Source: Caldisericales bacterium
GTDB lineage: Bacteria > Caldisericota > Caldisericia > Caldisericales > Caldisericaceae
Direction: 5' to 3'
Length of the DNA stretch: 64,000 nucleotides
NCBI GenBank assembly: GCA_015489815.1
Contig: WFZA01000019.1
Coordinates: forward strand, 62,001-126,000
Numbering within the stretch: the first letter of the stretch is position 1; each line of letters begins with the position of its first letter. A program made the translations under genes and the position numbers. This document shows, piece by piece, positions 8,294 to 17,168 of the stretch. A model generated the notes under the pieces. The model was not told where the DNA came from, did not search any database, and saw only the letters and a list, made by a program, of their open reading frames with translations.

Positions 8294-9436
8294 TTATATT
8301 AACATTATAAGAATTCCAGAAAGGAGCGCAATTGCACCTCCAAAGTAAAATGGTGCACTTGGAGCGATGTATTGATACAGAATACCTGCAATTATAGAAG
8401 CAGGAAGCGCCATAATTCCCACTCCAAAACTGTAAACTCCATATGCTGTCCCTCTTGAACTTTGCTCAGAAACAAGATCAGATACAAACGCTTTTTGCGC
8501 ACCTTCGGCGAATGCGTAATAAATACCGTACAATGGATAAATTACAAAAAGCAGAGACGGAGATTTTGTTAAAGCAAATCCTAAATAGCTTAAGGCATAG
8601 AGTATATATCCAATGACAATAGTCTTCTTTCGCCCAATTTTATCAGATAATGCCCCGAGTGGTGTAGAAAGTAATCCATAAACAGTACTATGGAGAAACC
8701 AGAGGAAAAGAATTGTCGTTGCAAGTAATCCTAATTTTCCTGAGTACATCGTAATAAACGCATCAGAACTGTTTCCCAGTGTGAAGAGCATTATAACGAC
8801 AATGTAAAAATAGAACCTTTTTCCAAGGCTAAATTTTGACTTTGCACGCTCCTTTTTTACAAAGCTCTTAAATTCTTTTTCCTTTACAAATAGAATTAAA
8901 ACAACTGCAATAAATGCTGGAATAAGTGCTGCTTTGAACACGGCATCGTAGTTTGTTTTGCCAAATTTGTCCAGCACCCATATACCAAGAAGAGGTCCTA
9001 TTGCTGCACCTAAAGTATCCAGTGCACGGTGAAATCCGAAGTATAGCCCTCTGTTTTTTTCATTAGTATATGAAGATATAAGGGCATCTCTTGGGGCAGT
9101 CCTGATTCCTTTTCCCACTCGCTCAAGCGCGCGTATCCATAGAACTGCAATGGGCGTGCGGGCGAACGGTAAAAAGCATTTCGTAAGAGTTGACTCAGCG
9201 TAACCCAGAAAAGCAAACCACTTTCTGCTACCGATTCTATCTGAAAAGTATCCAAAGAAAATTTTAAGAAGCGAAGCTGTGCTTTCTGCTATGCCTTCTA
9301 TTACTCCTATAAATGCCCCGCCTGCACCTATGGATTCTAAGAATAATGGAAGGACTTTGACAATCATCTCTGACGAGACATCGTTAAAGAAACTAACAAA
9401 GCCAAGAATAACTACATTTCTATTGAGTTTTTTCAT
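8294..9436 (-). CDS. MFS transporter
   Basis: A 380-residue membrane protein with about 12 hydrophobic segments. The loop motifs FGYFSDRIGSRKW and GALSDKIGRKKT are the two MFS signature loops. N-terminal FFNDVSSEMI is shared by a subfamily of poorly characterised MFS proteins. The start has GGTGG upstream and overlaps the end of the MoeA-PBP gene by 17 bases. Its position between molybdopterin genes makes a role in anion or cofactor-related transport conceivable, but nothing in the sequence shows the substrate. Confidence 0.85.
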   Translation of the reverse strand: MKKLNRNVVILGFVSFFNDVSSEMIVKVLPLFLESIGAGGAFIGVIEGIAESTASLLKIFFGYFSDRIGSRKWFAFLGYAESTLTKCFLPFARTPIAVLWIRALERVGKGIRTAPRDALISSYTNEKNRGLYFGFHRALDTLGAAIGPLLGIWVLDKFGKTNYDAVFKAALIPAFIAVVLILFVKEKEFKSFVKKERAKSKFSLGKRFYFYIVVIMLFTLGNSSDAFITMYSGKLGLLATTILFLWFLHSTVYGLLSTPLGALSDKIGRKKTIVIGYILYALSYLGFALTKSPSLLFVIYPLYGIYYAFAEGAQKAFVSDLVSEQSSRGTAYGVYSFGVGIMALPASIIAGILYQYIAPSAPFYFGGAIALLSGILIMLI

Positions 9437-11336
9437 CTACCACCCCTATGTACTTGTATCCTGAAAATCCTTTTGCAATTTTAATGAATTCTGGGTCCTG
9501 CAAGAAGTCTAAAACAAATCTTACTTCCTTTCTTCTTAAGTCATTTTTCAAGATAACGAGATCGTACTGCTCTTCCTTTACCGGGATAAAATCGAGGTCA
9601 AGAGCATCTGCAACATACTTTATTCCAATCCCGCAGTCTGCGCCACCTAACTTTACATTGTTTGCTACGGCAAGATGGGTAAACTCCTCGTGTTCATATC
9701 CATTTATAGACTCAAGACTAACGCTGTTTTTTTGGAGCAGATAATCCGTAATCACTCTCGTACCTGAGCCTCTTTGTCTGTTTACAAATGTAATGTCTGG
9801 ACGGGCAATGTCGCAGATTGTGCGAATGTTTTTTGGGTTTCCTTTTTGAACGATAATGCCCTGGCTTCTCAGGGAAAAATGCACAAGGACAAACTCCTTT
9901 TTAAGGTACTTCTTGAGAAAAGGTATGTTGTACACCTCACTTTTTTCGTCAAACAAGTGCGCTGCCGTAATGTTGCACTCGCCTCGCGACATAGCAAGCA
10001 ATCCGCCGAGGCTTCCACTGTTGATAATCCCTATGTTGAAAGAAGGCTCTTTCTTTTTTATAAATGAAAAGTATCTGATAAGCAGAGGGTCGTTGCTGCC
10101 TATAAAGAGAATCTGGTTTCTAATGTCTCTGCTGCCCTTAAGCATTTCTATATTTACTACACTATTTGCTTCTATTCCCTCGCTATCAAAAGGAATTTTT
10201 AGCAAGCCGTCCGCATTTGAAACGGATGATAAAACACCAGCACCTTTTTTGAGTGGGACGGCCACGGTTTTATCATCTACATTGCCCAATTTTGCACGAA
10301 TAAATTCAGTAACACCTATCTTAGATGTAATAGGTCTATGCACAACTGCTTTCAGTTTTTTTGTTTGCGGCAAATTTCTGCCCTGCATTTTGTAAAGCGC
10401 ATATTTTAGAAATATGTGTGAGATAATAAAAGAAGAAACGGGGAAGCCTGGCATTCCAATCGCAGGTTTTCCGTTAATTGTGCCAAGAATTACAGGTTTG
10501 CCAGGTTGAACTGAAATTCCGTGGACGCGAATTTTTCCCAGATCGTTTATTACACTCGCCGTTAAGTCTTTTGTGCCCTTAGCGGAACCGCCTACGATAA
10601 TAACAATATCTACATTATCAATCTTATTTTTAATGAAAGTTTCGATTTTCCGTTCGTCGTTAGGAAGAATTTCAGAGATAATAGGTGTTGCATTTGCCTC
10701 TTTCACAAACGATGCGATCATATACGAATTCGTATCTACGATGTCTCCTATCTTTAGTCCTTCTCCAGGTTTTTTAATTTCTTCTCCTGTGGGAATGATA
10801 AGTACTTTAAGTTTTCTATATACCTTTACTTTTGTAATTCCCCCTGCAAGCAGCACACCTATGTGTGCATTTGTAATTGTTTCATTGGGATATATGAGCG
10901 GTTCTTTTATGCCTATGTCTTCACCGATAAGACGGACATTTCTGTACGGAGAAATAGACTCAAAAATGCGGAATTTGTTGTCAGTAATTTCTACATCTTC
11001 TATCATAATTACAGCATTAAAACCTTTTGGCATTGGGTCACCAGTGTTTACCAATATTCCGTCTTTTCCCAATTCCAGAACTTTTGGCGTGCTCAGCGAA
11101 GCACCGTTCGTAATGCGGGCATCCACTGCAATGCCATCAACTGCAGACGCCGTGTAAAATGGGGAGGATTGCTTAGAATAAACTGTCTCAAAGGCAATTC
11201 TACCGAGTGCGTCCTTAACAGATATAATTTCTGGCTCAAGATTTAATGGATAATTAGATTTGTCTAAAATGTCTTTCCAGATTCGTTTTGCCTGCGTAAG
11301 ATTCTTTTTGTTGAGGAATATTTCGCGTTTTACCAT
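9420..11336 (-). CDS. MoeA-type molybdopterin molybdenumtransferase fused to a periplasmic-binding-like domain
   Basis: 638 residues in two parts. Residues 1-400 are MoeA, with VDGIAVDAR, VNTGDPMPKGFNAVIMIED, PTGEEIKKPGEG and the insertion-site VGGSAKGTKD. Residues about 420-635 form a type-2 periplasmic-binding-like domain (IGSNDPLLIRYFSF, RQRGSGTRVITDYLL, GGADCGIGIKYVAD), without a signal peptide and so cytoplasmic. This fusion is known in archaea and anaerobes. The extra domain is thought to bind molybdate, tungstate or the cofactor; that part is inference. It overlaps the upstream moeA by 7 bases and the downstream MFS gene by 17. Confidence 0.9.
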   Translation of the reverse strand: MVKREIFLNKKNLTQAKRIWKDILDKSNYPLNLEPEIISVKDALGRIAFETVYSKQSSPFYTASAVDGIAVDARITNGASLSTPKVLELGKDGILVNTGDPMPKGFNAVIMIEDVEITDNKFRIFESISPYRNVRLIGEDIGIKEPLIYPNETITNAHIGVLLAGGITKVKVYRKLKVLIIPTGEEIKKPGEGLKIGDIVDTNSYMIASFVKEANATPIISEILPNDERKIETFIKNKIDNVDIVIIVGGSAKGTKDLTASVINDLGKIRVHGISVQPGKPVILGTINGKPAIGMPGFPVSSFIISHIFLKYALYKMQGRNLPQTKKLKAVVHRPITSKIGVTEFIRAKLGNVDDKTVAVPLKKGAGVLSSVSNADGLLKIPFDSEGIEANSVVNIEMLKGSRDIRNQILFIGSNDPLLIRYFSFIKKKEPSFNIGIINSGSLGGLLAMSRGECNITAAHLFDEKSEVYNIPFLKKYLKKEFVLVHFSLRSQGIIVQKGNPKNIRTICDIARPDITFVNRQRGSGTRVITDYLLQKNSVSLESINGYEHEEFTHLAVANNVKLGGADCGIGIKYVADALDLDFIPVKEEQYDLVILKNDLRRKEVRFVLDFLQDPEFIKIAKGFSGYKYIGVVDEKTQ

Positions 11337-12556
11337 AAGGTTATCTCTACCTTTTCTCCTTTTATTAGCCCTTCGCTCATAAGAGGAATCGTGATTATTC
11401 CCGAACCTTCGATAAAAACGCTGATGAACGCAGATTCTGAGAAGATAGGTTCTGCAAAGAATTCGTTACTTCTTTTTACTAACTTTACTACTATAAATTC
11501 TTCTCTGCCTTTTCTTGATGGTACATTTGCGTTAAGTGTAGCAAATACAGTGTGTTTTTTGACTTTTAAGCCGATTTTCTTTGCAATTAAAGGAATAACC
11601 ACATACTTAAAAACGAGGAAAGAAGCCAGGGGGTTGCCCGACAGTCCCACGATTAACTTTTGATTTACTACTCCAAAAACGCTGGGCTTTCCAGGTGAAA
11701 GATGGAGTCCGTGAATGAGCACACCAGGTTTTCCTGCTTTATTTATTACGCTAACCGTAAAGTCAAAACTGCCTTTACTCGTCCCTCCGCTCATAATTAC
11801 GATATCATTTTCTGAAAGGGCTTTAGTTAGAGCCTTCTGAAGTTTGTCCTCTCTGTCTTTTACGATCCCATAGAGCTTAGGCAGAAAGATTGAGGAACTG
11901 AATGCTTCTGAAAATAAGGTGTATCCGTTAATGTCGTATATTTTGCCCGTTTTGAGCGAGCCACTATTCACGAGTTCGTCGCCTGTTGAAATAATCCCAA
12001 TGGGTATTTTATTAAAAACTTCTACTTCTGTTAAGCCAAACCCTCTTAAAAGTGCTACTTTCTGCGGTGTTATCAGCTCACCTTTTTTCAATATTACGGT
12101 GCCTTTTTTGACATCTTCGCCTACTTCGATGAGGTTTTCGTGTGGGGAAACAGAACGGAAAACGAAAACTTCGTCTCCTTGAACTTGTGTATGTTCAATC
12201 ATCACGAGGCTATCAGCGCCGTCAGGCACCACTCCTCCGGTTGGAACATACACAGTTTCCCCTCGCTTTAGCTTATCTTTGTATGATTCTCCTATTTTTA
12301 GCGTGGAAATCAGGTGCAGAGGAACCGGATTCGATGGAGATGCACCCAAGACATCTTTTGAGTGAACTGCAAACCCGTCAACAAGCGATTTTCTGAAAGA
12401 CGGTATAGAAAAAGTTGCTTTGTAATCTCTTGCTGAGAAGTGATTTACTGCATCTTGAATTGGACAAGTTTCCTTACCAACATTAACTGAAAATTTATCT
12501 AATAGTATTTTTTCTATATCAGAACGCTTTTTTACCTTGAGGTATTTCTTATCCAT
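11330..12556 (-). CDS. moeA: Molybdopterin molybdenumtransferase MoeA
   Basis: 408 residues with the full MoeA set: LVDGFAVHSKDV, VPTGGVVPDGADSLVMIEHT, STGDELVNSG, MSGGTSKGSFDF and LHLSPGKPSVFG. It inserts molybdate or tungstate into adenylated molybdopterin in the cytoplasm. Together with the adjacent MoeA-PBP fusion there are two MoeA paralogues, an arrangement often taken to mean separate handling of molybdenum and tungsten. The start overlaps etfA by 25 bases and the ribosome-binding site is weak, which suggests translational coupling. Confidence 0.92.
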   Translation of the reverse strand: MDKKYLKVKKRSDIEKILLDKFSVNVGKETCPIQDAVNHFSARDYKATFSIPSFRKSLVDGFAVHSKDVLGASPSNPVPLHLISTLKIGESYKDKLKRGETVYVPTGGVVPDGADSLVMIEHTQVQGDEVFVFRSVSPHENLIEVGEDVKKGTVILKKGELITPQKVALLRGFGLTEVEVFNKIPIGIISTGDELVNSGSLKTGKIYDINGYTLFSEAFSSSIFLPKLYGIVKDREDKLQKALTKALSENDIVIMSGGTSKGSFDFTVSVINKAGKPGVLIHGLHLSPGKPSVFGVVNQKLIVGLSGNPLASFLVFKYVVIPLIAKKIGLKVKKHTVFATLNANVPSRKGREEFIVVKLVKRSNEFFAEPIFSESAFISVFIEGSGIITIPLMSEGLIKGEKVEITLW

Positions 12557-13395
12557 TGTTCAATTTCTGGCAGAGCATCCTCTACTTTTGCGTTTATGGG
12601 AAGTGTGCACTTTACAAAAATCGGGGCTGATGGATCTGAATTTATAGCAATTATATACTTTGCATTTACGCCAGAAAGATGCTGTATCGCACCAGAAATG
12701 CCCAGCGCTATGTAAATTTCAGGGTTAACGGATATACCTGAATCTCCTATTACTCTATTCAGGGGCAGCAGGCCCATATCGGCAACTGGCCTCGTGCAGC
12801 CAATTTCTGCGTTTAACTCTTTTGCAAGGTGCTTTACTTTTGATATTTGTGACTTTTTTACACCTCTGCCTATGCCAATTACGATACGCGCATTTTGAAG
12901 AGGATTTGTTTCTTTTTCACTTCTTTCAATTAAATGCACATCGTCTGAACGGCGAACTTCTATTATTTTGGGTTCAGATTCACTATGGTATTCAATGCTT
13001 TCATTGTTTTTTAAAATCATAAGAGCTGGCCTGGAAGTTGCGTAGACTTCTGCTTCTAAGTTTTCCCAGCCAGGAACGAGTCCTATAATTTTATTGTCTT
13101 TTATATATATTCTTGTGCTGTGTGAAATAAGGCCGAGTTGCTCTTTGCCTGCAAAGTATGCAGCAGATTCCCTAATTAGGGTTTCGTCAGTAAATATTAT
13201 AAGGTCTGCCTCTACTTCTTTTGACACGCCACTTATAAATTCGTAACCTTCAATTGGAGTTTGTATGTCTAACGATGGAATAAAATCTGCACAGTCTTTG
13301 CACTTCGAAAAGGAAGCAGCAATGATGTCTTTGGAAACGGATTTTGTACTTTCTATTACGCCGTTATTTTTATTAAAGAATACCAATGTTTTCAT
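12532..13395 (-). CDS. etfA: Electron transfer flavoprotein, alpha subunit
   Basis: 287 residues. The C-terminal FAD-binding domain carries the typical VIGIGRGV, GCTRPVADMGLLP, ISVNPEIYIALGISGAIQHL and INSDPSAPIF. It pairs with EtfB to shuttle electrons between a flavoprotein dehydrogenase and an acceptor. It is somewhat shorter than the usual ~320 residues, with a reduced N-terminal domain. The start overlaps etfB by four bases with AGGTG upstream. No acyl-CoA dehydrogenase or quinone oxidoreductase is nearby, so the redox partner is unknown. Confidence 0.92.
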   Translation of the reverse strand: MKTLVFFNKNNGVIESTKSVSKDIIAASFSKCKDCADFIPSLDIQTPIEGYEFISGVSKEVEADLIIFTDETLIRESAAYFAGKEQLGLISHSTRIYIKDNKIIGLVPGWENLEAEVYATSRPALMILKNNESIEYHSESEPKIIEVRRSDDVHLIERSEKETNPLQNARIVIGIGRGVKKSQISKVKHLAKELNAEIGCTRPVADMGLLPLNRVIGDSGISVNPEIYIALGISGAIQHLSGVNAKYIIAINSDPSAPIFVKCTLPINAKVEDALPEIEQWIRNTSR

Positions 13396-14153
13396 AACAC
13401 ACCTGCCTTTGAAAGAAGTTCTACAAAGTTCTTTCCTATTTCAGTTGTTACGAGTTTTTCGTTTTGTTTAATTTCGTTCTGTATTAAAGATAGAACTGCC
13501 GTACGCGCGCCTTTTAATCCGCAGAGATTTTCGTCTAACTGCAAATCAGAATTTGAGAAAACCTCTACTTTCTTTTCTTCAAAAGTTCTTAGGGAGAACA
13601 GATTTTCCGAAATTCCGAAGTTTGCAGAATCACTTATTGAGGCAACAAATTTTCCCTGTATCTTAAATGTTTCCTCATCCTGCTCCGTAATTCTTTTTAC
13701 TTTATCTTTTCGTATAGAAACAACATGGCTTAAAAACGGAACACCAAGGAATGCGGCAATCTCTGCAGAAGCCTGTCCTGTTGCACCATCCACAGAATAA
13801 TCGCCAGTAGATACGATGTCGAAGTCTTTTTCGACTTTTTTAATTGCACTTGCAAGAACAAATGCCGTTGATAGCGTATCTGCCCCTGCAAAAACTTTAT
13901 CAGAAACGAGGATTACTCTGTCAAACCCAAATTTAAAAAGTGACTTCAAAACAGTTTCTGTATTTGGAGGACCCATAGAAATTGCAATAAGATTACTTCC
14001 AGGGTTTTCTTCTTTTAGTTTTCTTGCTTCTTCTGCAGCAATTAAATCAGTCGGATTTAGAATAAGCTTTACATTTTTTCTCTCTATTCTTTTAGTTTCT
14101 TTATTGAATACAATTTTTTCAGGCACAACCTTTACTGTAACGACTAATTTCAT
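13392..14153 (-). CDS. etfB: Electron transfer flavoprotein, beta subunit
   Basis: 253 residues of the adenine-nucleotide alpha-hydrolase fold. It has NPTDLIAAEEARKLKEE, VSTGDYSVDGATGQASAEIA, which is the nucleotide-binding loop, and FLGVPFLSHV. It forms the heterodimer with EtfA. GGAGG precedes the ATG, and the start overlaps the WecG-fusion stop as ATGA. The presence of a nucleotide in this subunit could be AMP (housekeeping ETF) or FAD (bifurcating ETF); I cannot decide by eye. Confidence 0.92.
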   Translation of the reverse strand: MKLVVTVKVVPEKIVFNKETKRIERKNVKLILNPTDLIAAEEARKLKEENPGSNLIAISMGPPNTETVLKSLFKFGFDRVILVSDKVFAGADTLSTAFVLASAIKKVEKDFDIVSTGDYSVDGATGQASAEIAAFLGVPFLSHVVSIRKDKVKRITEQDEETFKIQGKFVASISDSANFGISENLFSLRTFEEKKVEVFSNSDLQLDENLCGLKGARTAVLSLIQNEIKQNEKLVTTEIGKNFVELLSKAGVL

Positions 14154-15601
14154 TTTCCCTCCTCACTTTTAAATAATACTTTAAGCGCAAACGAAACGAT
14201 GTGGTGCAGGCGAGCAAAACGCGTCGGCTGGATAATCATCCTGTAGAGCCATTCAAGGCCAATGTTTTGCACAAACTTCGGGGCGCGTTTTACATACCCG
14301 CTCCAGACATCGAACGAGCCTCCTACTCCAATTGCAACAGGCACATTAAGCTCGCTTTTATGCCTGGCAATCCACTTTTCCTGTTTTCCTCCGCCCATGC
14401 CAACAAAAAGTATCTTTGTGTGCGTTTCGTTTATTTTATTCATTATTGCAGACTCTTCGCTTTTTTCAAAATAGCCGCTGTGAAAACCGCTTATCTGTAG
14501 TTGTGGAAAGTTCTTTTTAATCGTTTCCAACGCTCTTGTCAAAATACTTTCTTTCGCTCCAAGAAAGTATACGGGTAGGCTTTTCCTTTCGGCAAGTTTT
14601 AACAGATTCCAGGCAAACTCTATCCCTGGAATTCTGTGTACAATGCGCTTACCGCGCATTTTTGCCCCCCACACGATTCCAATCCCGTCGGGTATAATGA
14701 GGTCTGCATTTTTTAGTACTGTAAAAAATTCCTCATCCTGGAATGCTTTTGAAGCCATCTCGCCGTTTAGCGTTACGATAAGGTGCAGTTTGCCATCCTC
14801 CAGAAATTCGTTTACGATTTTGAGATTTTCTTCGAGAGATCTATTAGAAATTCTTACTCCAAATAGGTCGACTTCCTCTTCAATTTTTTGAGGAATACGC
14901 ATAACAAGGAAAATAAATTTGGGAAGGGACATTATGCGGGGCAGTCTTCTTGGATCTAAAATAAAACGGTAAAACCATTCGAGTCCTAATTTTTGGATAA
15001 CAGAAGGCGCTCTACTATATTCGCCTGCAAGTACATTGAAGCTGCCGCCTACTCCCATTGCAAATTTTACATTCAAATCTGGAAGATTGCGGTAGATGAA
15101 TTTTTCCTGCTTTGGACTGCCCATCCCTACAAATAATAGATCTGCCTTACTGTTTTTTATTTGTTCTACGATTTCTTTTTCGTTTTCAAAGTAGCCATTG
15201 TGATATCCAGCAATTTTTAGTTTTGGGTGGTTCTTTTTGAGATTTGCAATGGCTTTTTGAAGCGTTCCTTCTTTTGAGCCAAGCAAAAAAACGGAGTAGC
15301 CTTTCTTCTCCGCAATATTCAATAAATTTAAAAACAGGTCTATCCCGGGTATACGAGCTTTAAAGCGTTCTTTATAGAAAATTTTTGATGCCCAAATAAC
15401 ACCTATTCCGTCAACGAAGTTCAAGTCACTCTTTTTTAATATAGAGAGCAGTTCGTTATCTCTATAAGCCTTAAGGATCTTTTCGGGATTAATTGCAATT
15501 GCAAGATGAGGCTTATCTCCGCTCAGGAATTCCTCAATCCTGCCCAATGCTTCCTCCATAGACAGATCGTCTACGGGAATGTCTGCAACGAAAATCCTCA
15601 T
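14150..15601 (-). CDS. Tandem WecG/TagA/CpsF glycosyltransferase (two domains fused)
   Basis: 483 residues made of two complete copies of a WecG/TagA domain, each about 235 residues and normally a stand-alone protein. Copy 1 has NFVDGIGVIW, FVGMGSPKQEKFIYRN and GVGGSFNVLAGEYSRAP. Copy 2 has IIPDGIGIVWGAK, FVGMGGGKQEKWIAR and GVGGSFDVWSGYVKRAP. Both keep the DGIG aspartate proposed as catalytic base in TagA. Family members transfer N-acetylmannosamine or its uronate to a lipid-linked GlcNAc at the membrane. The adjacent nucleotide-sugar dehydrogenase supports a ManNAc/ManNAcA product. The copies are clearly diverged, so this is an old duplication. Confidence 0.9.
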   Translation of the reverse strand: MRIFVADIPVDDLSMEEALGRIEEFLSGDKPHLAIAINPEKILKAYRDNELLSILKKSDLNFVDGIGVIWASKIFYKERFKARIPGIDLFLNLLNIAEKKGYSVFLLGSKEGTLQKAIANLKKNHPKLKIAGYHNGYFENEKEIVEQIKNSKADLLFVGMGSPKQEKFIYRNLPDLNVKFAMGVGGSFNVLAGEYSRAPSVIQKLGLEWFYRFILDPRRLPRIMSLPKFIFLVMRIPQKIEEEVDLFGVRISNRSLEENLKIVNEFLEDGKLHLIVTLNGEMASKAFQDEEFFTVLKNADLIIPDGIGIVWGAKMRGKRIVHRIPGIEFAWNLLKLAERKSLPVYFLGAKESILTRALETIKKNFPQLQISGFHSGYFEKSEESAIMNKINETHTKILFVGMGGGKQEKWIARHKSELNVPVAIGVGGSFDVWSGYVKRAPKFVQNIGLEWLYRMIIQPTRFARLHHIVSFALKVLFKSEEGK

Positions 15602-16896
15602 AGCGTTAAATAAATCATGCCTTTTGATTCTACATCGTCTCTATTTAAGATACGCCTTGCATCAAATACGATACATCCATTTTTAGCATTATTCGCGATT
15701 ACTTCTGCAGAGATGTTTATATTGTCCTGCTTTATAGGAATAATAACGACATCCGCGTCTTTTAGTGCTTCTCCAAGGTTGTTCTTTTTTAAGGGAAAGT
15801 TTCCACTTACATTGGGATCGAACCACTGGACATTGCCGCCTTTCTGTAAAATGTTGTCTTTCATCTTTATAGCAGGGCTTTCAGAAATGTCAGAAGAGTT
15901 GTCCTTCATAGCAATGCCTATCAGTGCGAAAACTGAATTTTCCACTGTTTTTCCGAGATTGTTCAGCTTGCTTTCGATAAGTGAGAGTATTTCTAAAGGC
16001 CTGCTGTCATTAATTTCTCGTGCAGTATGAAGTAACGGCATAGGTAGTTTTATTTCATCAGATTTGTCGAATATATAAAGAGATGAGTAAGGAATACAGT
16101 GTCCTCCGACGCCCACTCCAGGTGTTAAAAGGTGCACTCTTTTGTGTGTGTTTGCAACTTTTATTACTTCAAGTACATCTACATTTAGCCGCTCTGTGAA
16201 AGAAGCAAGTTCGTTTGACAGAGCAATGTTTACATCCCTTGAGCTGTTTTCGATCAGTTTTGAAATTTCCACCACTTCTGGCTCAGATGCTTCAATAATT
16301 GGTTCTTTGTTTATTATAGATAAAAGATTAACTGCTCGTTTTTTGCTTTCTTCACTTAATGCTCCAACTGCAACGGGCATCGTCTGGAACTCCTCGAATG
16401 CCCTTCCTTCTGCAATGCGCTCTGACGAATAAGCAAGATAGAAGTCTTTGCAGCAAATAAGACCACTTTCTTTTTCAAGGATGGGCTTTACTACATTTCT
16501 CGTAGTCCCGGGCGGTACAGTAGAGCGGATTAAAACGAGGTCACCCTTTTTAAGAAATTTTCCAATAGAGTGGATTGCATTGCTGAATACTTCTTTTTTT
16601 AATGTACCATTCTCTATAGGTATCCCGACCGTTACTATAATGTCACGGGCATTTTTAAGCGCCGTTTCTGTTTTCGTCGTAGGAACAAACAGCCCTTTTT
16701 CTATTGATTCCTTTAATATATCTTCAATAGTTTTGCCTTTATAATTTTCCAATACATGTGTTTTGTATTGCTTTAAGTTTTCGATGTACTCCTCGTTTAT
16801 GTCTACCCCGTAGACTTTCACGCCGAAAAGTGTATAAGTTAAAGAAAGCGGCAGGCCTACAAATCCTAAACCAAAAACTGCTATGCTGTTTTCCAT
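15598..16896 (-). CDS. UDP-N-acetyl-D-mannosaminuronate-type nucleotide-sugar dehydrogenase
   Basis: 432 residues of the UDP-glucose/GDP-mannose dehydrogenase family. An N-terminal Rossmann fold (FGLGFVGLPLSLTYTLFGVK), the active-site cysteine in GVGVGGHCIPYSS, and a C-terminal UDP-binding domain (AMKDNSSDISESPAIKM) are present. It oxidises a UDP-sugar twice to the uronic acid with NAD. GGHCIP and the WecG neighbour point to the WecC-like (UDP-ManNAc) group; UDP-GlcNAc is also possible. It is the first gene of the eight-gene operon, with AGGAGGTTTAA before the ATG. Confidence 0.87.
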   Translation of the reverse strand: MENSIAVFGLGFVGLPLSLTYTLFGVKVYGVDINEEYIENLKQYKTHVLENYKGKTIEDILKESIEKGLFVPTTKTETALKNARDIIVTVGIPIENGTLKKEVFSNAIHSIGKFLKKGDLVLIRSTVPPGTTRNVVKPILEKESGLICCKDFYLAYSSERIAEGRAFEEFQTMPVAVGALSEESKKRAVNLLSIINKEPIIEASEPEVVEISKLIENSSRDVNIALSNELASFTERLNVDVLEVIKVANTHKRVHLLTPGVGVGGHCIPYSSLYIFDKSDEIKLPMPLLHTAREINDSRPLEILSLIESKLNNLGKTVENSVFALIGIAMKDNSSDISESPAIKMKDNILQKGGNVQWFDPNVSGNFPLKKNNLGEALKDADVVIIPIKQDNINISAEVIANNAKNGCIVFDARRILNRDDVESKGMIYLTL

Positions 16897-16924
16897 TTAA
16901 ACCTCCTGTAAAGACTTTTTTCAA

Positions 16925-16952
16925 ATTTTATCACGCGGAAAGAAAAATGCAA
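16925..16952 (-). promoter_or_regulatory. Probable promoter of the 8.9-kb reverse operon, TTGCAT-16-TAAAAT
   Basis: On the reverse strand TTGCAT (16952-16947) and TAAAAT (16930-16925) are 16 bp apart and lie 28 bases upstream of the dehydrogenase start, between that gene and tRNA-Ser. Confidence 0.55.
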
Positions 16953-16961
16953 AAATAAAAA

Positions 16962-17052
16962 TGGCGGAGAGAGTGGGATTCGAACCCACGGCAGGCTTTT
17001 GACCCGCACACGCTCTCCAGGCGTGCACCTTCAACCGCTCGGTCATCTCTCC
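16962..17052 (-). tRNA. tRNA-Ser (anticodon GGA)
   Basis: The reverse strand folds as a class II tRNA: acceptor GGAGAGA/TCTCTCC with discriminator G, an anticodon stem CACGC/GCGTG around CTGGAGA, a long variable arm, a T-arm GTGGG-TTCGAAT-CCCAC and an encoded CCA. Confidence 0.97.
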
Positions 17053-17133
17053 GCTAATTGCCAATGAAATAATAACAATTTTTATAGAAAAATCAAGCAT
17101 TTACTTGATAGAATAACTTGTTTTGACGGAGTG

Positions 17134-17162
17134 TTGGTAAAAGGACTAAAAAGTGATAAACT
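17134..17162 (+). promoter_or_regulatory. Possible promoter giving a leaderless mRNA
   Basis: TTGGTA (17134-17139), a 17-bp spacer, then TAAACT (17157-17162). The expected start point falls on the A of the ATG at 17169, and no Shine-Dalgarno sequence is present. The hexamers are weak, so this is tentative. Confidence 0.35.
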
Positions 17163-17168
17163 AACGGC

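Noticed and set aside
10573-11157. Long open frame (194 codons) on the forward strand
   Set aside because: It is antisense to the MoeA-PBP gene, has no ribosome-binding site, and its serine/proline/isoleucine-rich composition is a shadow of the reverse-strand codons.
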